In this document: positions 32,855 to 40,353 of the stretch, piece by piece
Position numbering within the stretch: the first letter of the stretch is position 1
Layout: every line of letters begins with the position of its first letter
NCBI GenBank assembly: GCA_905193755.1
Contig: CAJJPX010000008.1
Span: 1 to 46,991 of the forward strand
Direction of reading: 5' to 3'
Origin: an uncultured Clostridium sp.
Lineage (GTDB): Bacteria > Bacillota_I > Bacilli_A > RF39 > UBA660
DNA length: 46,991 nt
Made by a program: the position numbers and the translations under genes
Notes under the pieces: generated by a model
Database searches by the model: none
Told to the model about the DNA's origin: nothing
What the model saw: the letters and a program-made list of their open reading frames with translations, nothing else

Positions 32855-33472
32855 TTATTTTTTAACAACACTTATATAATTAATGTTTTTTCCTAAACTT
32901 ATAAATTTATCTTCGTATTCAGTTCTAATAGTATCAAAATAATTAGTATCTGTTTTAACTATATCATAACCATTTTCTATGAAGGATTCACTTGAAAACT
33001 CATATAAATCATCATTATCAGTTTTCATTTCAATTCGTTTTTTATTTTTGAAAAGACTTTCATATTTATTTAAAAATACACTTGAAGTAAGTCTTCTTTT
33101 AGTATGTCTCTTTTTAGGCCATGGATCACTAAAATTTAAATATATTTTATCTATTTCATGATCAAAAACTTCTTCTATTTCTAGAGCATCTAAACAAATT
33201 AATTTTAAATTATCTAGTTCTAGTTCTTCTAATTTTTTTACTGCACTTACTAGTGGACTATCATACTTTTCAATACCAATAAAATTTATATTAGGATTTT
33301 CTATTGCTTTTTCTATAATAAATTTACCTTTTCCAGTGCCTATTTCTATTTCTATATTATTATCATTATTAAATACTTTATTCCATTTACCTTTATTTTC
33401 TTTAGGATTTTTTACTAAGTATTTAGATTTTGATATTATTTCTTCTGCATTTTTGATATGTTTAAGTCTCAA
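32855..33472 (-). CDS. trmB: tRNA m7G46 methyltransferase, UUG start
   Basis: The 205-aa protein has the Rossmann SAM motif IEIGTGKGKFI (about 51-61), the catalytic FSDPWPKKRHTKRR loop (about 115-128) and the C-terminal TEYE motif, all TrmB hallmarks. It makes m7G46 in tRNA variable loops. Starting at TTG 33472 gives MRLKHIKN, the usual TrmB N-terminus, with AGGTG 6 nt upstream. A GTG at 33481 would lie inside the RBS. Promoter at 33493-33521. First gene of a five-gene operon ending at 30609. Confidence 0.94.
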   Translation of the reverse strand: MRLKHIKNAEEIISKSKYLVKNPKENKGKWNKVFNNDNNIEIEIGTGKGKFIIEKAIENPNINFIGIEKYDSPLVSAVKKLEELELDNLKLICLDALEIEEVFDHEIDKIYLNFSDPWPKKRHTKRRLTSSVFLNKYESLFKNKKRIEMKTDNDDLYEFSSESFIENGYDIVKTDTNYFDTIRTEYEDKFISLGKNINYISVVKK

Positions 33473-33492
33473 AATACTCACCTCGCATTAAT

Positions 33493-33521
33493 ATTATACA
33501 CTACCTTTTATCTTTTGTCAT
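33493..33521 (-). promoter_or_regulatory. Sigma-A promoter of the trmB operon
   Basis: ATGACA (33516-33521), a 17-bp spacer and TATAAT (33493-33498) on the minus strand. Confidence 0.65.
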
Positions 33522-33541
33522 ATATTATTGTAGGTGATTAT

Positions 33542-33808
33542 ATGAATAATAGAGATATGTTCTATCAAAATTTAAATCAAGGTTATAGTAATCCTGGAGC
33601 ATTTATACCACCTAGTGGTTATAATATAAATAGTCAATATCAAGCTTATGGGCCTAATGTTATTCCAGAACAAATGGGATATAATAACAATGATGAATTA
33701 AATGATAGAATTAGTAAAATTGAAAGACAAATTAGAAATTTAGACACAAGACTTCAAAAATTAGAATCAGCTGGTAATGAAGTAAATGACAATTTGTATA
33801 TGATATAA
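33542..33808 (+). CDS. Small protein with C-terminal coiled coil, unknown
   Basis: The 88-aa protein has a Asn/Tyr/Gly/Pro-rich first half (NLNQGYSNPGAFIPPSGYN, then QAYGPNVIPEQMGY) and a clear C-terminal coiled coil (about 49-79, DRISKIERQIRNLDTRLQKL). No signal or membrane segment. AGGTGAT lies 4 nt before ATG 33542. The frame stays open 28 codons further upstream, but that part overlaps trmB and has no RBS. The coiled coil suggests it forms oligomers; the low-complexity half could bind a surface or partner. Confidence 0.75.
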   Translation: MNNRDMFYQNLNQGYSNPGAFIPPSGYNINSQYQAYGPNVIPEQMGYNNNDELNDRISKIERQIRNLDTRLQKLESAGNEVNDNLYMI

Positions 33809-33835
33809 AAAAAAGCATTTCCAAAGAAATGCTTT
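33808..33835. terminator. Terminator shared by the small protein gene and the arc operon
   Basis: AAAGCATTTC (33812-33821) pairs with GAAATGCTTT (33826-33835) around a 4-nt loop. T runs are on both outward sides, the better one on the minus strand. Confidence 0.8.
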
Positions 33836-33845
33836 AACTTTTTTA

Positions 33846-36233
33846 TTAAGAAAGTATAACTGATGCGAAAGTTAAGATTACCATTGATGCTAAAGCAATA
33901 GTTACTATAACTTTAGTAGCCCATTTAACCCAAGTTGTGTAATTAACTTTAGCAAGAGCTAAACCACCCATAATTGCTCCACAAGTTGGAGTAATTAAGT
34001 TTACAAGTCCGTTTGCAGCAACGAATGTCATAATTGTTGTTTCTACACTATAACCAAGTTGTGCTGCAAGAGGAGCCATAATTGGTGTTGAAATAGTTGC
34101 AAGACCTGAACTAGATGGTACAAGTACTGAAAGTACTACATGTAATAAATAGTTACAAGGTGTAAATATTGCAACAGGAGTTCCTTTTAGCATATCAGCA
34201 ACGTTATAAATAATATAATTATCTAGATATGTTTGACTCATTAATGCATAAACACCACGAGCTACTGCTACGATAAGTACAACTGATAAAATATCTCTTG
34301 CACCTGCAATAAATTCATCTATGATTTGATTAGCACTAAATCCATTAACAATACCAATAACAATTGCCATTATGAAGAACCATGCTGCTGATTCATTAAA
34401 GTACCAACCACCAAGAGCTGTTCCTGTTAACCAACCAGTCCAAGAATCAAAGAATGTAATACCAAATTCTCCCCAAGGAATGAATCCGATAATCATGATT
34501 AAGAATGTAATACCGAAAATCCATAAAGTAACTTTTTGTCTTCCAGTAAGTACAACTTCTTTACTTTCTTCTTTTTCTTTGAATTTTTCCATTTTCTTTT
34601 GTTCTTGTAATGATAAGAAAGTAGAACCTTTATCAGCTTTTACTTTTTTAGCATATCTCATTACGAAGAACATTGAGATTCCTAATGATACTAACCATAA
34701 TACTGTACCTAAAGCGATGATGATTCCTTGGTTAACTGCCATTCCTTTTGGTAGAGCTGCGATTGCTGCTCCTGTTGCGAATGGGTTAATTGTTGAACCT
34801 AAAACACCACTTCCTGCACCTAGTAATACTGTTGCTGATGCAACGATTGTATCCATACCAGCAGCTACCATTGTAAATGCAAGTAATGCATAGAAACCAA
34901 CTGTTTCTTCTAACATTCCATAAGTTGTTCCACCTATTGAGAATATTATCATTAGTATTGGAATTAATACTAATTCATTTCCTTTTAATTTTTTTACTAA
35001 GACCTTAATTCCATTTTCTAGAGCCCCTGATTTAGTTACTACTTGTAAGAATCCTCCAAGTATAAGAACGAATACACAAACATCTACAGCACTTCCAAAA
35101 CCTAGTATTGGTGAAAGTAAAACATCTGAAATTTTTGCTTTAACTACGCCACTACCATTGATTATTGTTCCTGCTTCGTCAAATGCTGCATTTGGAAGAA
35201 TTAAAGTAATTAATGCAAGAGCAATAATAAGTAGGAAGATAATTGTAAATGCGGACATTCTTTCTTTTTTCTTTGTTTTAGCCATTTTTTTGCCTCCCTT
35301 TTTCGTATTTCTAATAATTGTACCTGTTTCTTCATTGATCGCTTCTTTAGCGCATTCAAGTGATGTGATAATACCAACAGCACCTTCTTTATATTCACAG
35401 AAATCTATACAAGATTCTACTTTTGGAAGCATACTTCCTTTAGCAAATTCACCAGATTTGATGTATTTTTTTGCTTCAGATACTTCTAAATCATGAATAT
35501 TTATTTGGTCTACTGTGTTATACTTAAGTGCTACTTTTTCTACAGTAGTTAGTATTAATAAAATATCTGCATCAAGTTTTCTTGCTAGAAGCGAACTTGA
35601 TCTATCTTTATCAATAACTGCAGCTACTCCTTTTAAAGTACCACCCTCTTTAACAACTGGTATTCCTCCTCCTCCTGAAACTATAACAATATTACCTTGA
35701 TCTAAAAGGTCTTTGATTAGATCAAGTTCTATTATTTCTATAGGTTTAGGAGAAGGTACAACTCTCCTATAGCCTCTACCAGCATCTTCTGTGAATACAT
35801 ATCCTCTTTCAGAAGCAATTTTGTCTGCTTCTTTTTTAGTATAGAACGATCCAACAGGCTTATCTGGATTATTAAAAGCTGGGTCTTTTTTATCAACTAG
35901 TACTTGTGTAACAACTGCTGCACATCCTTTGTTGATACCCCTTGCTTTCAATTCTGTTTGAATTGCTTGTTGTAAGTGATAACCTATATATCCTTGACTC
36001 ATCGCACCACATTCTGCGAATGGCATATTTGGTGTGTCTTTAGATTCCTCAAATGCTAGGTTAATCATTCCCACTTGAGGTCCATTTCCGTGGCTTACAA
36101 CTACATTATATCCTTCACTAACTAAATCTACTATTGATTTAGCAGTGTTCTTAACTAGCTTTAGTTGCTCTTCAGGATTATTCCCAAGAGCATTTCCACC
36201 TAAAGCTACTACAATACTTCTATTTTTTTTCAA
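33846..36233 (-). CDS. arcC: Carbamate kinase fused in frame to a YfcC-type (arginine/ornithine-like) transporter
   Basis: The 795-aa frame joins two full proteins. Residues 1-~309 are carbamate kinase: VVALGGNALG, SHGNGPQVGMI, SGGGGIPVV, DKDRSSSLLA, and the usual end TGTIIRN. It makes ATP and carbamate from carbamoyl phosphate. Residues 317-795 are a complete YfcC/C4-dicarboxylate-carrier-like permease with about 12 membrane segments, of the kind that includes streptococcal ArcD. The joint RNTKKGGKKMAK has no stop. GGGAGG lies 7 nt before the ATG of M317 (35285), an intact RBS for separate translation of the transporter. Start is TTG 36233, overlapping the arcA stop as TTGA. Confidence 0.9.
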   Translation of the reverse strand: MKKNRSIVVALGGNALGNNPEEQLKLVKNTAKSIVDLVSEGYNVVVSHGNGPQVGMINLAFEESKDTPNMPFAECGAMSQGYIGYHLQQAIQTELKARGINKGCAAVVTQVLVDKKDPAFNNPDKPVGSFYTKKEADKIASERGYVFTEDAGRGYRRVVPSPKPIEIIELDLIKDLLDQGNIVIVSGGGGIPVVKEGGTLKGVAAVIDKDRSSSLLARKLDADILLILTTVEKVALKYNTVDQINIHDLEVSEAKKYIKSGEFAKGSMLPKVESCIDFCEYKEGAVGIITSLECAKEAINEETGTIIRNTKKGGKKMAKTKKKERMSAFTIIFLLIIALALITLILPNAAFDEAGTIINGSGVVKAKISDVLLSPILGFGSAVDVCVFVLILGGFLQVVTKSGALENGIKVLVKKLKGNELVLIPILMIIFSIGGTTYGMLEETVGFYALLAFTMVAAGMDTIVASATVLLGAGSGVLGSTINPFATGAAIAALPKGMAVNQGIIIALGTVLWLVSLGISMFFVMRYAKKVKADKGSTFLSLQEQKKMEKFKEKEESKEVVLTGRQKVTLWIFGITFLIMIIGFIPWGEFGITFFDSWTGWLTGTALGGWYFNESAAWFFIMAIVIGIVNGFSANQIIDEFIAGARDILSVVLIVAVARGVYALMSQTYLDNYIIYNVADMLKGTPVAIFTPCNYLLHVVLSVLVPSSSGLATISTPIMAPLAAQLGYSVETTIMTFVAANGLVNLITPTCGAIMGGLALAKVNYTTWVKWATKVIVTIALASMVILTFASVILS
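35285..35300 (-). promoter_or_regulatory. Internal ribosome-binding site and start of the transporter half
   Basis: On the minus strand, AAAGGGAGG is followed after 7 nt by ATG at 35285 (M317 of the fusion). It is one of the best RBSs in the window, placed inside an open frame, and fits a formerly separate arcD-like gene. Confidence 0.75.
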
Positions 36234-37465
36234 GGCTTGTCAGCTCTTACTAAAGGCATTGACATACATCTTGGACCACCTCTACCTCTAGATAATTCTG
36301 CACTATGCATTTCAAGAACTTTAATTCCGTTGTCTCTTAATAATTCATTAGTGATATTATTTCTATCATAAACAATTACTACTCCTGGAGCTATACATAA
36401 AGTATTACTTCCATCGTTCCATTGTTCTCTTTCAGCACCAATTTTATCTCCACCAGCACATGGTATTAAAGTTATTTTTCTATGAAGATAATCTTCTAAT
36501 ATCTTTTCAAGTGAAGCATTTCTTTCTTTAACATTAAGTCCTCCTTCACCATCACTAGTTATTTCAAATACTTTAAGTGTTCCCATGATTCCTGGGTGAT
36601 ATGTGAATTTATCAATATCTATTTGAGTAAATACAGTGTCTAAATGCATGAATGCACGACATTCTGGAATAGTAAATGCTAAGATAGTATCAATTTTAGC
36701 ATCTTTATCAGCAAATACTTTGTATGCTAATTCTTCTATAGCGTCAGCACATGTTCTTTGACTAATTCCTATTGCTAAGATATGTTCATTTAAGTTAAGA
36801 ACATCTCCACCTTCAATATGATAAGCACTATATCTATCAAAATACTTATCTACTTGTCCTTTATAATCTGGATGATACTCAAATATATATTCTGCATATA
36901 TCGTTTCTCTATTACGAGTAACTGAGTACATTCTATTTAGTGATACACCGTTTCCAATTGAAGCAAATGGATCACGAGTAAAGTATAAGTTTGGCATAGG
37001 ATCTACTACAAATTGAGTATCTTCTTTGATTGAGTCTACTAAACTTTTTCCTTTTTTAGCTTTAGCTTTGATTACTTCGTTATTAATAATTCCTTCCATG
37101 GTTTTTAGAACTAGAAGTCTATTATTTTCTATTGAAGTTAAGTATTCATATACAAGTCCTCTATATTTTGGAGTACGAATACCTGCTTCATAAATGAATT
37201 GAGTAATAAATCTTTCTCTTATTTCAGGGTCTTGATCTAATACTTCAGTCATTAAGTCTTCTAAATATACTACTTCTACTCCATTATCTTTTAAAATTCT
37301 TACGAATTCATCGTGCTCTTCTTGAGCAACTGGTAAGTATGGAATGTCATCAAATAGTAATCTACCAAGACTATCTGGTGTTAAGTTCAATAGTTCCCTA
37401 CCTGGTCTATGAACTAATACTTTTTTTAGTGGGTTTATCTCACTAGTTACATTTATTGGTTTCAT
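36230..37465 (-). CDS. arcA: Arginine deiminase
   Basis: The 411-aa protein has all ADI landmarks: NPLKKVLVHRPG at the start, PNLYFTRDPFA (about 173-183), EGGDVL (near 216), MHLDTVFTQ with the catalytic His (near 274), and C400 in RCMSMPL near the C-terminus. It hydrolyses arginine to citrulline and ammonia. The next gene provides carbamate kinase and a transporter. No ornithine carbamoyltransferase (arcB) lies in the window, so the middle step must be encoded elsewhere. RBS AAAGGAGAG. Promoter at 37498-37526; no obvious ArcR/ArgR box seen. Confidence 0.96.
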   Translation of the reverse strand: MKPINVTSEINPLKKVLVHRPGRELLNLTPDSLGRLLFDDIPYLPVAQEEHDEFVRILKDNGVEVVYLEDLMTEVLDQDPEIRERFITQFIYEAGIRTPKYRGLVYEYLTSIENNRLLVLKTMEGIINNEVIKAKAKKGKSLVDSIKEDTQFVVDPMPNLYFTRDPFASIGNGVSLNRMYSVTRNRETIYAEYIFEYHPDYKGQVDKYFDRYSAYHIEGGDVLNLNEHILAIGISQRTCADAIEELAYKVFADKDAKIDTILAFTIPECRAFMHLDTVFTQIDIDKFTYHPGIMGTLKVFEITSDGEGGLNVKERNASLEKILEDYLHRKITLIPCAGGDKIGAEREQWNDGSNTLCIAPGVVIVYDRNNITNELLRDNGIKVLEMHSAELSRGRGGPRCMSMPLVRADKP

Positions 37466-37497
37466 CTAACTCTCCTTTATTATCTATTTTCTCTTTT

Positions 37498-37526
37498 ATT
37501 ATATCAAAGTATTTTTTTTAAGTAAA
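37498..37526 (-). promoter_or_regulatory. Sigma-A promoter of the arc operon
   Basis: TTTACT (37521-37526), a 17-bp spacer and TATAAT (37498-37503) on the minus strand, 33 bp before the arcA ATG. Confidence 0.6.
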
Positions 37527-37542
37527 TGTTTTTTAAAGCAAT

Positions 37543-37571
37543 AAAAAAAGAAATTATATTTTGATAATTTC
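37543..37571 (-). terminator. Terminator of the prepilin-proS-secreted protein operon
   Basis: GAAATTAT (37550-37557) pairs with ATAATTTC (37564-37571) around a 6-nt loop; on the minus strand seven T follow (37549-37543). Confidence 0.75.
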
Positions 37572-37585
37572 CTTTATATAAAATT

Positions 37586-38101
37586 TTATTCAGGTGGTCT
37601 TTTTAGTTGCCATGGATCATTATAACTTCCTGAACCATATGGTTCTACATAATATGCTAAGTATTCTGTTATTCTTGTTCCTGATGTTGATGACATATCT
37701 TCTAAACTAGTATATTCACTTGATTTATTTGTTATTATATATGCTTTATTTCCACTTTCTGTCATAGTCCAATAGTCATTTCCGTTATATAAGTAAGTAT
37801 CACCTTGTTTATTTTTTGATATATTAAATTCATCAAGATTTAGAAATCCACCATAGAAAAAAGAATTATCTCCACTAAGTACACCATTTTCAAATCTGAA
37901 TGGTATTTTGTTATCAGTTGATGAATTATTACTAAAATTACTTCTTCCAAGCATAAATCTACTATAATAATCATATCCGCCAAGGTAGTCAGTATAATAA
38001 TATGCAAAATAAACTGCATCTTCATAATTACTACTCATTTTTGCATTTACTATAAATGGTAATATTAATAAAAATATAACAAATAATATTCTTTTTTTCA
38101 T
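37586..38101 (-). CDS. Secreted protein with the GSGxxxDPW C-terminal motif, unknown
   Basis: The 171-aa protein has a clear signal peptide (MKKRILFVIFLLILPFIVNA, cleavage after NA). The mature part is rich in Tyr, Ser and Asn. The C-terminal half (NDYWTMT..KAYIITN..EYLAYYVEPYGSGSYNDPWQL) parallels the end of the 9026 gene product (TWSLT..KVYTFGG..LYLVARI..SGTGTSDDPYII). It follows proS by 12 bp in the prepilin operon, so a role in a pilus-like surface structure is possible. No known family named. Confidence 0.75.
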   Translation of the reverse strand: MKKRILFVIFLLILPFIVNAKMSSNYEDAVYFAYYYTDYLGGYDYYSRFMLGRSNFSNNSSTDNKIPFRFENGVLSGDNSFFYGGFLNLDEFNISKNKQGDTYLYNGNDYWTMTESGNKAYIITNKSSEYTSLEDMSSTSGTRITEYLAYYVEPYGSGSYNDPWQLKRPPE

Positions 38102-38113
38102 ATTATCCTTTCT

Positions 38114-39814
38114 TTATCTTTTCTTGTTTATTTTATCTAGTATTGTTTTTATTATAACGTCTCTATCTATATCATGACTTGTTTCTTCATCTCTAAGTTT
38201 GAATTCTACATATCCTTCTTCTAGTTTTCTTCCAATAGTTATTCTGATTGGTATTCCCATTAAATCCATATCATTAAATTTAATTCCAACTGTTTCTTTT
38301 CTATCATCTAAGATTGTATCAACTCCGAGTTGTTCTAATTTTTTATATAAATTGCTTGCGAATTTGTATGTTTCTTTATCATTAACGTTTATAATAACTA
38401 TTCCAACTTTATATGGGGCTACTTCTATAGGCCATATAATTCCTCTATCATCATTATGTTTTTCAACTATAGCAGATATACATCTATCTAATCCTATTCC
38501 GTATGATCCCATATGAACATAATTAAGTTCATTAGTTTCATCTAAGTATCTTAAATTATATGCTTTACTATAGCTTGTTTCTAGTTTGAATATATGTCCA
38601 ACTTCTATACCTTTTATAATATCACATTCACTTTTGCATCTAGGACATAAAGAGTTCTTATTAAATAGTTTTATGTCTGCATATTTATTTACTTTAAAGT
38701 CTATTCCTGGTGTTACATTTTTATAGTGGTAATTTTCTTTGTTGCTTCCACAAATCGCATTATACATGCTTTTTACTTCATTATCTGCTATAACTTGCAT
38801 CGTTGCTTTAATTGGTCCAATATATCCTGCTTTAGTTCCCATTCTTTCAAGTTCATATTCACTTGGAATTTCTATATTATTACATTTTAATACTTTTTTT
38901 AATTTATAAGCATTTAGTTCTGCATCTGCTCTTAAAAGTATCATTTTGTATTCTTCGTCAACTTTAATAATTAAAGATTTTATTATTTTTTTAGGTTCAA
39001 TATTTAGAAATTCACTTAGACTTTTAATTGATTTTTTATTTGGTGTGTATATTAAGCTACTGCTTTTAAGAGGTTGTTCTTCTTTTTTATATTGATCAAA
39101 AGAAGATGCGTCTTCTATATTAGTACTATAACTACATTTAGTACATTTTACTACTTCGTTATCACCATATTCTGATTCTACTTGAAATTCTTCACTAGAA
39201 GTTCCTTTCATTGAATCAGGGTCTGCTCTTACAACCATTGTATCTATATTTAGTCTTTTAAATATATTATTGAACGTTTGATACATTTTATCATAACTTA
39301 TATCTAGTCCACTTTCATCTGCATCAAAACTATATGCATCTGCCATATAAAATTCTTTTTTTCTAATTAGTCCATATTCTGGATGGACTTCATCTCTAAA
39401 TTTGTTGCTTAATTGATATAGTGTGAAGTGTAAATCTTTATAGCTTCTTATTTTATTTCTTACTAAGAGTGCAAATAATTCTTCATGAGTTGGACATAGT
39501 ATATATTCTTTATTGTTTCTACCTTTTAGTTTGAATATTTCGTCGCCAAATAATTCTTCTCTATTTGTTATATCAAATATATTTCTATCTACTAGCGATG
39601 GCATAAGTACTTCATCTGCATTATTTTTATACATTTCTTCTCTTATAATTTTTTTAATATTTTCAAGTACTTTTAAGCCTATTGGTAAATATGTATATAT
39701 ACCATTATCATTTTTATAAATCATTCCACTCTTTACTAATAGTTTTGCAGATAAGCATTCTTCGTCATTTGGAAATTCTTTACGAGTTATAAAAAAGTTA
39801 TTAGACATTCTCAT
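38114..39814 (-). CDS. proS: Prolyl-tRNA synthetase, type 1 (bacterial, with editing domain)
   Basis: From ATG 39814 this is 566 aa, the length of bacterial ProRS. Motif 1/2 region FRDEVHPEYGLIRKKEFYMADAYSF is followed by an INS editing domain (about 235-385; KSLSEFLNIEPKKIIKSLI..ADAELNAYKLKK..GTKAGYIGP), then motif 3 (GSYGIGLDRCISAIVEKH) and an anticodon domain. INS deacylates Ala-tRNA-Pro. AGGTG lies 6 nt before the ATG, in the last codons of the prepilin gene. No T-box is present here. This is the second ProRS in the window; the other (type 3) has no editing domain. Confidence 0.95.
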   Translation of the reverse strand: MRMSNNFFITRKEFPNDEECLSAKLLVKSGMIYKNDNGIYTYLPIGLKVLENIKKIIREEMYKNNADEVLMPSLVDRNIFDITNREELFGDEIFKLKGRNNKEYILCPTHEELFALLVRNKIRSYKDLHFTLYQLSNKFRDEVHPEYGLIRKKEFYMADAYSFDADESGLDISYDKMYQTFNNIFKRLNIDTMVVRADPDSMKGTSSEEFQVESEYGDNEVVKCTKCSYSTNIEDASSFDQYKKEEQPLKSSSLIYTPNKKSIKSLSEFLNIEPKKIIKSLIIKVDEEYKMILLRADAELNAYKLKKVLKCNNIEIPSEYELERMGTKAGYIGPIKATMQVIADNEVKSMYNAICGSNKENYHYKNVTPGIDFKVNKYADIKLFNKNSLCPRCKSECDIIKGIEVGHIFKLETSYSKAYNLRYLDETNELNYVHMGSYGIGLDRCISAIVEKHNDDRGIIWPIEVAPYKVGIVIINVNDKETYKFASNLYKKLEQLGVDTILDDRKETVGIKFNDMDLMGIPIRITIGRKLEEGYVEFKLRDEETSHDIDRDVIIKTILDKINKKR

Positions 39815-39815
39815 G

Positions 39816-40238
39816 TTACTCACCTACTATATAAGAGATTAGTTCTCTTGTGTTTATATCATTTGTATCATATCTTACACACACTAATAAATTATTCATT
39901 TCTTCGTTTGTTATTGGGTTAGTAAGAGTTTGTTTTTGATTTTTATCTCCAGCTAAATATCCTGTATGAATTAGTTCTTCTATACTTACACATACACAAT
40001 CATTATCACATTCGCTTTGATTAGTGTAATCTCTTGATACATTAGAAGGTACACTTACTAAATTATCTACGCCCCATTCTTTAGCTGCGATATTTACTTG
40101 TTTTACTCTACTATCATAAGTTTGTTTTAATGTAGTTTGTTTCATTGAACTGATATTTGGTACTATAACTATTGCTAAAAGTGCCATTATTGCTATGACT
40201 GCTAAGAGTTCAACCATTGTAAATCCTTTTTTATTCAT
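39816..40238 (-). CDS. Type IV prepilin-like protein
   Basis: From ATG 40238 this is 140 aa with a class III leader MNKKG|FTMVELLAVIAIMALL: cleavage after G5, methylated F as new residue 1, and E5 of the mature protein. The N-terminal hydrophobic helix (6-28) is followed by a soluble part with cysteine pair(s) (SECDNDCVCVS, LVCVRY). It should be assembled by a GspE/PilB-type machine, whose ATPase is encoded divergently next door. No prepilin peptidase or GspF is in the window. AGGAG lies 7 nt before the ATG. Confidence 0.92.
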   Translation of the reverse strand: MNKKGFTMVELLAVIAIMALLAIVIVPNISSMKQTTLKQTYDSRVKQVNIAAKEWGVDNLVSVPSNVSRDYTNQSECDNDCVCVSIEELIHTGYLAGDKNQKQTLTNPITNEEMNNLLVCVRYDTNDINTRELISYIVGE

Positions 40239-40260
40239 ATACATTCTCCTACTATAGAAA

Positions 40261-40289
40261 AGTATAGCAAATTTTAAAAATAATAACAA
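40261..40289 (-). promoter_or_regulatory. Sigma-A promoter of the prepilin-proS operon
   Basis: TTGTTA (40284-40289), a 17-bp spacer and TATACT (40261-40266) on the minus strand. Confidence 0.65.
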
Positions 40290-40297
40290 TAATTTTA

Positions 40298-40326
40298 TTG
40301 AAATAAAGTTATTTCTCATATATAAT
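40298..40326 (+). promoter_or_regulatory. Sigma-A promoter of gspE
   Basis: TTGAAA (40298-40303), a 17-bp spacer and TATAAT (40321-40326). Its -35 is 8 bp from the opposing promoter's -35, back to back. Confidence 0.75.
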
Positions 40327-40353
40327 ATATATTAGAATAGAAAGAGGTATGTG

